A stretch of 64,000 nucleotides of DNA from JBGAPI01 sp044221335. Its GTDB lineage: Bacteria > Pseudomonadota > Gammaproteobacteria > Xanthomonadales > Ahniellaceae. Of the stretch, positions 1 to 8,400 are shown one piece after another. A program made the position numbers and the translations under genes. Position 1 is the stretch's first letter, and each line of letters opens with the position of its first letter. Below the pieces are notes generated by a model. It did not search any database. It was not told where the DNA came from and worked only from the letters and a program-made list of their open reading frames with translations. The stretch covers positions 1 through 64,000 of the forward strand of contig JBGAPI010000011.1 of the NCBI GenBank assembly GCA_044221335.1, written 5' to 3'.

Positions 1-83
1 AACTTGGTCGCGGTAGGGACGCCGGTTACCCGGCGCCCCCCGCACAGATCCGTACGAGCGGGATTACCGCATACGGCTCCTGC
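1..83 (-). ncRNA. Group II intron 3' end, domains V and VI
   Basis: On the minus strand, 79 down to 47 reads as a domain V hairpin: it opens GAGCCGTATGCGG, turns at TAATC and closes CGCTCGTACGGATC, with the asymmetric bulge typical of the intron's catalytic helix. A second GC-rich hairpin follows (about 45 down to 5) and carries CCTACC, where the branch-point adenosine of domain VI would sit. The 3' splice site should lie within the first few bases, so the 3' exon is outside the window. It directly follows the maturase C-terminus. The 5' part of the intron is missing, so self-splicing is not expected. Confidence 0.8.
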
Positions 84-461
84 CTAAGGTCGTGACGCAT
101 CGAAGCGTTGCTCGGGATGTGGGTGGACAAGTCGACAGGACGGGACGTGGCGACGAACCAAGCGGGTGAAGCGAGCCCACGGCATGCGATGGCGCTGGCT
201 ACGCCGAAGCAGGGCGTGCCGCCAAGCGCGACAGACCTCACTCCGGAGGCCGCCCATTCGCTGCAGGTTTTCGGGGACTGCGTGGTAGTTGAAGTACCCC
301 CGCATGACTCGACCAATCCACTGACCGACCAAGCGCGGCGGCTCGTGCCGCCGACGCATCAGCGTGGCTCGGACTTCGGCCAGCGTGACGCGCATCCGCT
401 TCTTCACTGTTAGGCGAAGGAGCTGGAACCGACCTTGGCGGTCGTGCCCTGCTTTGGGAAT
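84..461 (-). pseudogene. ltrA: Group II intron reverse transcriptase/maturase, C-terminal remnant
   Basis: About 121 codons match the maturase (domain X) and DNA-binding end of group II intron-encoded proteins. The recognisable sequence runs from GRFQLLRLTVKKRM through the hallmark GYFNYHAVPEN, then a basic stretch (LLRRSQRHRM) and the closing HPHPEQRFDAS before a TAG. The reverse transcriptase domains that should precede this (several hundred residues with YxDD) are absent; upstream the frame runs into unrelated DNA near 461-475, and an IS3 gene lies on the other strand from 525. The intron is therefore 5'-truncated and inactive. It shows past retrotransposition at this site. Confidence 0.82.
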
Positions 462-524
462 TCCGGACCATCGTGAGAGCAAGTTTTCGGCAAACCGAGC
501 CCCGAAGGGGCGGAGGAGTTTGCC

Positions 525-741
525 GTGAAGAGGAAGCGGTTTTCCGTAGAGCAGATCGTGGCGGTCTTGAAGCAGGCAGAGCTCGGGATGCCGGTCGCCG
601 GTGTGCTCCGGCAGATCGGGATTTCGGAGCAGACGTTCTATCGTTGGAAGAAGCAGTATGCCGGCTTGCAGGCCGATCAGGTACGCGAGATGAATGTGCT
701 GCAGGATGAGAACGCGCGCCTGAAGAAGCTGGTTGTCGAGA
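525..741 (+). pseudogene. IS3-family transposase OrfA, truncated
   Basis: The first ~72 codons are a typical IS3-family OrfA: a helix-turn-helix (KRKRFSVEQIVAVLKQAE, then GISEQTFYRWKKQY) followed by the start of the leucine-zipper segment (VLQDENARLKKLVVE). Complete relatives continue with a lysine/aspartate-rich stretch to about 88-100 residues and are followed by orfB with the DDE integrase core. Here similarity stops near 741, the frame passes into beta-helix-like sequence, and no orfB follows. The IS was cut by a deletion or recombination that fused it to the neighbouring gene relic. It cannot transpose by itself. Confidence 0.85.
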
Positions 742-1137
742 TCCTCAACCTGACGGTCAGCGACAACGACTACGTCGGCATCGCGAACGATGGCGCCGGG
801 ATCCCCGGCGCCGAGCAGGAGTTCGAGGCATGGGGCAGCCTGCTGGTTCGCAATTTGCATCGGTGTGCAAAGCCTAGGGCCCATCCACGTGCAGAATTCC
901 CGCATCACTCAGAGTGGCAATCGGGGTGTCAGCGCGTCCGCGGGCTCCAGTCTGCTGAACAATCGCATCAACCGCAATGCCAGCTTCGGCATCACCTGTG
1001 GCGGCTCGGGGAGCTGTGCCGTGGGACAGAATGTCCTCTCCGGCAACAACGGTGGCGGCACCGCGAGTCAATGATCGATCGTCGCAGCGCAGGACATGGG
1101 CGGCAACGTCTGCCTCGACGACGGATCCTGCCCGTGA
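742..1137 (+). pseudogene. Right-handed beta-helix protein, C-terminal relic
   Basis: Downstream of the IS3 break, the sequence reads as the tail of a secreted parallel beta-helix protein. A short NLTVSDNDYVGIAND stretch in one frame is followed, in another frame from about 865, by coils such as HVQNSRITQSGNRGVSAS and SSLLNNRINRNASFGI, then QNVLSGNNGGGTASQ. A TGA at 1072-1074 interrupts the frame, yet it continues in phase as AQDMGGNVCLDDGSCP before a second TGA at 1135. Such asparagine-rich turns and a final cysteine-bearing segment are usual at the end of this family. A frameshift plus an in-frame stop mark it as decayed. No N-terminal part is present. Confidence 0.65.
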
Positions 1138-1357
1138 TGGGGACGGAGGCTGCTGCGACTCGATGCCTGCGAAGCAATAAGACGCTCGAGCCCGCCCGCT
1201 GCACGTCGTCCGCTGCGATGGGCCTGAACGGCGGAGGCATTCCCGGAATGGGAGTCGGCAAGCAACTGCCATGGATTGAAGTTGGAACGACTTGGACGTT
1301 CGCCCGGAACCGGACGGTCCGGCCGACCTCCCAACGTCCGCACAGGCCGGAATAGCC
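1138..1357. other. Intergenic, no gene seen
   Basis: About 220 bases between the beta-helix relic and the end of the convergently oriented esterase gene. Reading frames on both strands show no recognisable protein or convincing start, and no strong hairpin with a T-run was found. It is probably decayed sequence from the insertion events on its left. Confidence 0.4.
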
Positions 1358-2581
1358 TCAATGCGGCATGGTGATGTCCGTTGCAGCTTTCGAAGCCTCG
1401 ATGTAGCGCTGCAACTGGGTTCGGAAGTAGCCGAGATTTCGATCATGTTGCGCTTCGCCCATGCTCACGGCGCGTGATTCACTGTCGGCGGCATCCTGCC
1501 AGCGCTCGGCTTTCGCGTACGCATCGGCCAGACTGTCGGCCGCGTTGGCAGAGTCCGGAAAGTTCCGCGCGTTGTGTTCCAACAGAGTGATCGCTTCTGC
1601 GAAGCGGTCGGCGTTCAAGGCAGCGTAGCCGAGCTCGTTCGCGACCTGCTCGGGCATCGGAAGCTCATGTCCGATCTTTTCGGATACGGCCGCGAAGTGC
1701 CCCTCTGCGTAGTCGATGCCGCGCTCGTAAAGATCAGGGTGCAAGCGATAGCCCGAGAAAAGCTGGCGCAACGCATCGATACCCGCGATCAGCGGTACGG
1801 TGACATGCATCTCGTCGGGAAACTCGGAAGAATGCCAGCGCAGCGCCTTCGGCGCATGTTGCGCGATGGCAGCGACATAGTCCTGGTAATCCTGCAGGGC
1901 CTGGCCAGAATCGTCCGAACGCGCCAGGTACAGGAAGCTCGGGGCACTGATGTCGCCACCGAACCCGGCAATGACCGATCGCCGTGCGTATGTCCGGTCC
2001 CAGTCGAGGGTTGGGCTGGTGATCAGGTACGCTCGGAACAGCTCGGGTTCGTCGGCCAGCAGGTACAGCCCGAACAACCCCCCAAGCGAGTGGCCGAACA
2101 GGATGCGATAGCCGTCGCCGCGATAGGCCTTTTCGATATTCGGCAGAAACTCGTCGGCGAGAAAGCGTTTGAACTTCGGTCCACCGCCATCTTCGCCATT
2201 CATGTCCGACCAATCGGTCGGAGTGTAGTCGCGCAGCCGGTTGTTGCTGTCGATGCCGACGACGATCAATTCCGGGATGTCGCCATGACCGGCGAGGAAA
2301 GTGACGCTGCAGGCGATGTGCGAAAACTGCTGTTCGGCATCCAGCACGACGAGCAATGGATAGCGTCGCTGTTGTTTTATCGAAAAACTCGGTGGAACGG
2401 CCACCCGGTAGGCGACTTGTTCACCAAGTTGTGATGACGCGAACTGATGGTGCTCTTCAGCCAGAGTGGTGGAGGTGAACAAGAGCAAGGTCAACGCGAC
2501 CATCCACCGGATCCGTGACGTCACCCCAAGAGCGTCGACGCGACGTTTCAATCGATCTACGCAGACACATTGATTCGTCAT
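1358..2581 (-). CDS. Secreted alpha/beta-hydrolase (esterase D/enterochelin-esterase-like) with C-terminal TPR
   Basis: 407 residues. After a hydrophobic signal segment (MVALTLLLFTSTTLA, about residues 27-41) comes an alpha/beta-hydrolase fold of the putative-esterase family that includes Fes/IroE-like and esterase D enzymes. Visible marks are the PLLVVLDAE strand, the nucleophile elbow GHSLGG, and a late histidine in DEMHVTV that could complete the triad. The last ~100 residues (GYAALNADRFAEAITLLEHN, DSLADAYAKAERWQDA) look like two to three TPR-type helix pairs, a common arrangement in this family. The substrate is unknown; ester hydrolysis in the periplasm is likely. The start at 2581 was chosen for the signal-peptide context; an internal ATG at 2503 is a real alternative. 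GC is visibly lower than in the genes after 3700, and transposon relics flank it, suggesting transfer. Confidence 0.8.
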   Translation of the reverse strand: MTNQCVCVDRLKRRVDALGVTSRIRWMVALTLLLFTSTTLAEEHHQFASSQLGEQVAYRVAVPPSFSIKQQRRYPLLVVLDAEQQFSHIACSVTFLAGHGDIPELIVVGIDSNNRLRDYTPTDWSDMNGEDGGGPKFKRFLADEFLPNIEKAYRGDGYRILFGHSLGGLFGLYLLADEPELFRAYLITSPTLDWDRTYARRSVIAGFGGDISAPSFLYLARSDDSGQALQDYQDYVAAIAQHAPKALRWHSSEFPDEMHVTVPLIAGIDALRQLFSGYRLHPDLYERGIDYAEGHFAAVSEKIGHELPMPEQVANELGYAALNADRFAEAITLLEHNARNFPDSANAADSLADAYAKAERWQDAADSESRAVSMGEAQHDRNLGYFRTQLQRYIEASKAATDITMPH

Positions 2582-2744
2582 GATATCGCTGCTCGGCCTC
2601 ATGCCTGTCCACACGTCAATTTGCGCGCCCAGCTGACACGGCTCGGCTTGCACTTGCAGTCTATGCTGATCCGGCCGTCATGATTTGTGCAGGGATGGTG
2701 GGGCAGACCGGGGATGCTACGTCCGATCGGCTGGTGGCTGGCAT

Positions 2745-2986
2745 CGGCGCCGAACTACCTGCGCTGCGGGATGGATCGGCTGCTGGATGACGCGAAGCAA
2801 GGACCGTCGATCCTGGCCGCACCGCCGAGACCCATCGCCGGCCAGCCAGCGCCGCACCTGCTGCCGTTGCCCAGCGCCGAATACATCGCCCTGGTCGACT
2901 GGAACGGTCGCAAAATTTGCGCAGACAAGGAGGGCGCGATCCCGAAGGACGCGCCACTGGCTATATCTCCAAGTCTCCGCAGCTGA
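2745..2986 (+). pseudogene. REP-associated tyrosine transposase (RAYT/IS200-like), C-terminal scrap
   Basis: A short frame contains YIALVDWNGRKICADKEGAIP, very like the C-terminal segment of Y1/RAYT transposases (typically a leucine-rich stretch, 'YLxLVDWTGR', then 'DKRGAIP'). The catalytic part with the HUH pair and tyrosine is absent, and the end is frameshifted relative to the usual PPILxRLG ending. It is a dead fragment. RAYTs mobilise GTAG-type REP hairpins, which are present at 41515-41718 and 48443-48468, so a functional copy probably exists or existed elsewhere in this genome. Confidence 0.6.
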
Positions 2987-3071
2987 TCTCTCTGCAACTC
3001 CGTGACGGCATCGAGATCCTTCCTATGCAGTTGTGCGCCGGACGGCCGTACCCGCGCTGACTACCCATGGG

Positions 3072-3185
3072 CAACTTATGCTTTCCACCATTGATCGCCT
3101 TATGCTTTCCGCCACAGACGCATGTGGCGGAAAGCATAAGGTGATCGGAATGATCAGAATATGCTTTCCAGGAAAGCATAAGTTG
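3072..3185. repeat. Nested inverted repeats built on TTATGCTTTCC
   Basis: Four copies of the core TATGCTTTCC and its complement form a nested structure. The outer arms are 3072-3086 (CAACTTATGCTTTCC) and 3171-3185 (its exact complement). The inner hairpin is 3093-3116 with 3123-3146, a 24-base stem with one G-T pair and a 6-base loop (GACGCA). A third palindrome, TATGCTTTCC-A-GGAAAGCATA, occupies 3160-3180. The segment is AT-rich compared with its surroundings and carries no gene. It looks like the ends or recombination site of a mobile element rather than a simple terminator, because the arms are long, repeated and lack a T-run. Confidence 0.85.
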
Positions 3186-3692
3186 ATATGCCACCGGGCA
3201 TGACCATGACTCCCCGAGCTAGCCGTCTACTCTGAACAGCGTCCGCTGCGGATGGATCTACTCTCACTTGCACAGGCGATCTGAGGGTGCCGGACGCAAT
3301 CCGGGACACCCACCCAATCGCTGCGTAAGCCGGCACACGGAGCGAATCCGCACCGATGGATCGTTCGTGGCTCGGGTGTAGCCCTTCGCGCTCGCTCTTC
3401 CTCTCGAGAACGACTGCTCCACCCTTGATCTTCCCCGCGCAATCGATCGACCGTCGCCCGGATGCCGGCGGAGATGCCTTGGGGGACTCGGGGCCGGCGC
3501 TGTAGGCGACCGGCAGCGCGCGGGTCAAACCGCCGGGGAGTTGACGGGCCTGTTCAGCGGCTGCCTGCACGTCGACCAGGACGATCGGCAGTTCGGCGGA
3601 TTCGCCGTGCCGATAGGCGATCAAGCAGGCCGCCTTGGCTTCACCCGCCCGGACCAGGTTCCACACCGGAGCCGCTTCCGCGCTACCTCCGC
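3186..3692. other. Intergenic, no confident gene
   Basis: About 500 bases between the palindrome array and the stop codon of the FG-GAP protein. On the minus strand near 3480-3680 one frame reads protein-like (for example LVRAGEAKAACLIAYRHGE), but it has no start of its own, no family I recognise and no supporting context. It may be a gene remnant. Nothing else was found. Confidence 0.35.
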
Positions 3693-5342
3693 TCAGTCGA
3701 ATCCATCCCCGAACAACCGACCGGTCGGATTGCGGTCGATGGCGTAGCACTTGCCGTCGCCGGAGGCGAAGGCGGCGCTGCAGACGATCAGGTCGCGGCC
3801 GGCGTCTTCGTTGAAGCGACCGAGCGCCGCGACGTTGAACCATTCGCTGCCGCTGCCGATGCCATCGAGTGTCTCGCCGCGCGATTCGGCTTCGAGACTT
3901 CCGAGGGCGAACGGTGACGCGATCGCGGTGGCGTCGTCGAGCGGATCGACGCCGAGATTGCGCGCGCCGTAGAGCACATAGACGCGGCCCGCGTTGCTTG
4001 CCGTCGTGTCGGCGTCGGGTGCGCCGATCGTCAGGTCGGCGAGACCGTCTTCGTTGAGATCCGTTCCACCGTCCAGCATCAGCCCGGTGTAGTCGTTGGC
4101 GGCCGCACCGTCGATCCTGAGCGCGATGGCCTTGCTGACGCCGCCCAGCGGCACGGTCGGCACGCCGAGGTTCTGGGCGCCGAACACCAGCCACACCCGA
4201 CCGCGATTGTCGCTGGGCGTGTTCGGGCTGCCGTAGGGAGCGCCCAGCGCGATCTCCGCGCGGCCGTCGCCGTTCATGTCGCCACTGAAGGCGACCCAGG
4301 TTCCCGTGCCCTCGTTGCCCTGCAGGCCGGTGAAGTTCACGCCGTTCTGGCCGTTGAGCTGGTCGTAGGTGAGGTTCGACGCGAAATCGCCGTTGCGCCC
4401 GAACACCAGGCTGGCGGCCCCCTCGTTGTTGCCCGCGTTGGGGGTGCCGATCAGCAGGTCGTTGCGACCATCGCCGTTGAAATCCCCGCCCATGGAGAGG
4501 CTGTAGCCCAGCAGGTCGAGAGCGCCGGGCCCGGTGATCGCGAAGCCGTCCGCCAGCGTGAACGCCGGGCTGGCGCCGGAGGTATCGACGGATGCGGGAA
4601 ATGGACGCTGCTGCGGGTTGCGGCCGTAGACCACGTAGACCCGACCGGCGGCGTTCTGTTCGTAGTAGGCGCCGATCGCGATGTCGTCGACGCCGTCGCC
4701 GTTGAGATCGCTGCCGCCGGCGACGGCATAGCCGAAGCCGTCGCCGATGCCGAGGCCCTGGATGCGGAAGCCCTGGGCCGAAGTCAGCGTCGCCAGGTCG
4801 ACGGTGGCGCCGAAGCTGCTGCTGCCGTCGCCGTTGCGGCGCCGACCGAACAGCACCCAGGCGTAGCCTTTCGCGCTCGTGCGGACACCGAACGCGAACG
4901 GCGAGCCGCGATCGCAACCGATGAGGATGTCGGGTAGCCCGTCGCCATTGACGTCGCCGGCGCGGGTCACCGAGTAGCCCAGCGCGTCGCCGACCGCCAG
5001 CGAACTGTCGATCACCCGGAATCCGGCGCTGGCGGGAAGACTCGCCAGGCCGATGTCGCCGCTGCTCGGGCCCCCGAACACCACATAGACCGCCCCGCTG
5101 TCGGCGGCGGGCGAAACTCCGCCGCGATCCGCCGTCGGAGCGCCGATTGCCACGTCGTCGCGCCCATCGCCATCGATGTCGCCGACGCCCGCAACGGCGA
5201 ATCCCAGGCCTTCCGCGGCGCCAGCGGGCGCGGTGATCGCCCGGCCGCGCGTCGGCGCGATCGAGCTCACCGGCGTCGAGGCGGCCACGTCGATACTGAT
5301 CGACAGGCCCAGCAGCGCGAACAGCAGCGTGGTACGCGTCAT
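3693..5342 (-). CDS. Secreted FG-GAP (integrin-alpha-like) beta-propeller protein
   Basis: 549 residues with an N-terminal signal peptide (TLLFALLGLSISIDVAAS). The rest is FG-GAP repeats, each with a calcium-loop motif of the type D-x-[N/D]-G-D-G-x-x-[D/E]: DIDGDGRDDVAIGAP, DVNGDGLPDILIG, DLNGDGVDDIAIGA, DFNGDGRNDLLIGTP, DMNGDGRAEIALGAP, DLNEDGLADLTIGAP, and a degenerate seventh (RFNEDAGRDLIV). This predicts a seven-bladed propeller for calcium-dependent binding outside the cell. The ligand is unknown. The protein ends LFGDGFD, the tail shared by four other secreted proteins in the window. AAGGA lies ~9 bases before the ATG. It sits 90 bases downstream of the beta-helix/Ig gene on the same strand, so they may be co-transcribed. 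Confidence 0.9.
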   Translation of the reverse strand: MTRTTLLFALLGLSISIDVAASTPVSSIAPTRGRAITAPAGAAEGLGFAVAGVGDIDGDGRDDVAIGAPTADRGGVSPAADSGAVYVVFGGPSSGDIGLASLPASAGFRVIDSSLAVGDALGYSVTRAGDVNGDGLPDILIGCDRGSPFAFGVRTSAKGYAWVLFGRRRNGDGSSSFGATVDLATLTSAQGFRIQGLGIGDGFGYAVAGGSDLNGDGVDDIAIGAYYEQNAAGRVYVVYGRNPQQRPFPASVDTSGASPAFTLADGFAITGPGALDLLGYSLSMGGDFNGDGRNDLLIGTPNAGNNEGAASLVFGRNGDFASNLTYDQLNGQNGVNFTGLQGNEGTGTWVAFSGDMNGDGRAEIALGAPYGSPNTPSDNRGRVWLVFGAQNLGVPTVPLGGVSKAIALRIDGAAANDYTGLMLDGGTDLNEDGLADLTIGAPDADTTASNAGRVYVLYGARNLGVDPLDDATAIASPFALGSLEAESRGETLDGIGSGSEWFNVAALGRFNEDAGRDLIVCSAAFASGDGKCYAIDRNPTGRLFGDGFD

Positions 5343-5432
5343 CGTCGGACATCCTTCAGGAGAGTGCGGCAGGATCGCGTTCGACCTGCGTCCGGAACCG
5401 CGGACGCCGTCGATCGCGTCGTCGCCAGGGGC

Positions 5433-8400
5433 TTATTCGAAGCCATCGGCGAAGACCGCGATGGCGGCCTGTACGGTGATTCCGGCGGACGTGCCGGAGA
5501 CGTTGCCGGCCGGGTCGCTCTGGGTGGCCGCCAGGGTGTGACTCGCGGCATCCGGCAGGACGACATCGCAGGACCAGCTGCCATCGCCCTGCACGGTGGC
5601 TGTGCAGGTGATCGTCGCTCCTTCGCGGACGGAGATGCGAGCGCCGGCTTCGCCGGTTCCCGACAGCGCGATGCTGGTGCCGTAGCTCCCCGTCGGGCCA
5701 AGCAGTGTCGGTGCGGCCGGTGCCGTGCGATCGACCACGACGGTCAGCGCGCTGCTGAGCGGGCCGTCGACACCGCCGCGGGTCGCCCGGGTTGCGATCA
5801 CGGCCCCGGCACCCGAAGTCTCGGCGAGCGCCGCAGTGATGCTGTAGCTGCCGCCGGTGCAGGCGGAGGTGGCGGCGGTCGCCGCGGAATCGACGACGAG
5901 CGTGATCGTGGCGCCATCGCCCACGCAGCTGCCGGTGAAGGTGAGCGAGGGCGCGTTGGTCACGTTGTCGGTCGCGGACACCCCGGAGTCGCTGGCGGCG
6001 GCGAGGTCCGGCGTCGCCGCCGTTGCGGCAGCGACGGCGAATGCCCGGGTGACGGGCGTGGCTGGCGCATAGCTCGAGTCGCCGCCCTGGCTCGCCGTGA
6101 CCTGGCAGGTGCCGACATCGATCATCGCGACCGTCGCGCAGCTCTCCTCCGGCAGGGCGGGGGCAGCGCAAGCCGTTGTCGTCGCCGTGCAGATCGACGG
6201 CGTCGCCGACGCAAAGGTGACCGCGAGACCCGAGCTTGCGCTGGCACGCACCTCGAACGCGGGATCACCGATCAGCCGGTCGCCGGGCGCGGCGAAGCTG
6301 ATGGTCTGGTTCGCGCGGATGACCCAGCTGTAGCTCGCCGGCGTTGCGGTGACATTGCCGGCGACGTCGAGCGCGCGGACCTTGAAGACGTGCCCGCCGA
6401 TGATCAGCCCGGTGAAGTTGCGCGGCGAGCTGCACACGGCGAACGCGGCGGCGTCGAGTGCGCATTCGAAGCCGGCCTGTGCATCGTTCGACGAGAAGGT
6501 GAAGCTCGCCGTCGTCGCCGAGGTCGGGTCGGTCGGGCCGCTGTCGACGGTCGCGGACGGCGCCGTCAGGTCGACCGTGACGCTGGTCGCTCCGCTGTTG
6601 GCGCTGGCGATCGCCGAGCGGGTGGCCTGGGCGCGGATGCTGTGGAGTCCCTCGGACAGGGTCGCGTCGATGCCGAAGGTGCCGCCACTGCACGGACCAC
6701 CGAAGGCCGACGGGCTGCCATCGACCACCAGGCCGATGCTGTCGCCGTTCACGCAGCTGCCGCTGAAGGTGAGGCCGCTGGCGTTGCGGGTCACGCCATC
6801 GGAATTGCTGGCACCGGTGTCGTCGGCGCTGGCGAGCAGCGGCGTGGCGGGGGCCGGCGGACGGACGGTGAAGCTCTGGTCGACGTTCGCGGCTGGCGCG
6901 AAGCTGCCGTTGCCGGGCTGGGAGGCGCGGATCGTGCAGGTGCCGACGGCGTCGACGGCGAGCGTCACGGTCGTGCCGGCGACGGTGCAGACCCCGGTCG
7001 TCAGGGAGGCGAACGCGACGGTCAGGCCGGAGCTCGCGGTCGCCGCGACGCTCACCGGCGGGTCGTTGGCGACCGCATCGGACAGCGGTCCGAAACTGAT
7101 GGACTGCGCCTGCAGGATGCTCCAGCTGTAGCTCGCCGGCGTGGCGTCGACGTTCCCCGCCACGTCCGAGGCGCGCACGGAGAACGTGTGACTGCCCGTC
7201 GCCAGGCCGCCGTAGGCCGTCGGGGAGGTGCACGCCGCGAAGCCGCCGCCGTCTAGCTCGCATTCGAAGCTGGCGCCGGCCGCGGGGCTGGCGTTGAAGG
7301 TGAAGCTCGCGTTGGTCTGCGCCGTCGGATTGGTCGGCCCGGTCGCGATGATCGAATCGGGCGCCACGGTCACGATGCGCACCGGGGTGAGAACGGCACC
7401 GATCGCGCTCGTCTCCGCGACGGCGCGGAACGCGTAGTCGCCGTCGGCCAGCGCCGGAGCCACCGTCGCCGACAACGTTCCCCCGCTGCAGGTGCCCGCC
7501 GCGGCGACCGGCGCGAAGCTGCCGGCGGGCAGCAGCCGTGCCTGCAGCTCGACGCTGTTGCCGTTGCGGCAGGCGATGCTGAAGGTCGGTGCGTTGAAGC
7601 GGGTGATGTCGTCGCTGGTCGACGCGCCGGAGTCGCTGGCCGCCGTCAGATCGGGCGCTCCGGGCGCGAGCACGGCGGCGGCTTCGTACGCGCCCTTGTC
7701 GCAGGCGGCGCCGACGACGCGCGGGAAGCCACTTCCGCGCTGGTCGAAGCTGAGCGCGAACGAGAAGTCGTTGCTGCTGTTGAGCACGGTGTTCCGGCAC
7801 GCGCCCGGGTCGGCCGCATCGATCGCCGGACTGCCGGCCAGCAGCGCATAGGTCAGGGTGGTCGACGCACCGTTCAGCGCCAGCGCGCTGTCGAGGATGG
7901 CGTCGCTGCCCGTCAGGTCTCCCAGGCCTCCGAAGGTGCAGGTCGTCGGCGCCTGCACGTGGTTGTAGCCGGTGACGATGGTGCCGGCACTGCGCGCGCA
8001 GTCATCGGCGCCGCTGGTGCCGGCGGCGGTGAAGCGCAGGTTGCGCGCGAACACGCTGTTGCGGATGTTCTGGAAGGAGGAGCTGCTCTCGAGCCGCAGG
8101 CCGCCGCCCGTCCCAGAGAAGCTGGCGATCGCGCCGGTATTGGTCGACGGCGGCACATTGCCCGGATAGGTCACGGCGCTGGTCGTGCAGGGATTGGCCG
8201 CGACGGGGTCGCGATTGGCGTTCGCGCAGTTGTCGGCCGCGGTCACCGAGCGCAGCACCAGCGTGCCCGAGCCCGAGCGGTAGATCGCGCCGGCGGTGCC
8301 GCGCGACACGTTGCGGCTGAAGGTCGTGTTGCTGATCGCGAGGTCGGCCGTATTGACCGCGGCGACCGCGCCGCCGGGACTGCTGGTGCTGGTGTCGAAG

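Noticed and set aside
3072..3185. CRISPR array or intrinsic terminator at the nested palindromes
   Set aside because: The repeats are inverted and of unequal spacing, there are no spacers of constant length and no cas genes, and no T-run follows the stems.
3480..3680. Minus-strand protein-like stretch after the FG-GAP gene
   Set aside because: No start, no recognisable family and no downstream continuation; noted only as a possible remnant.
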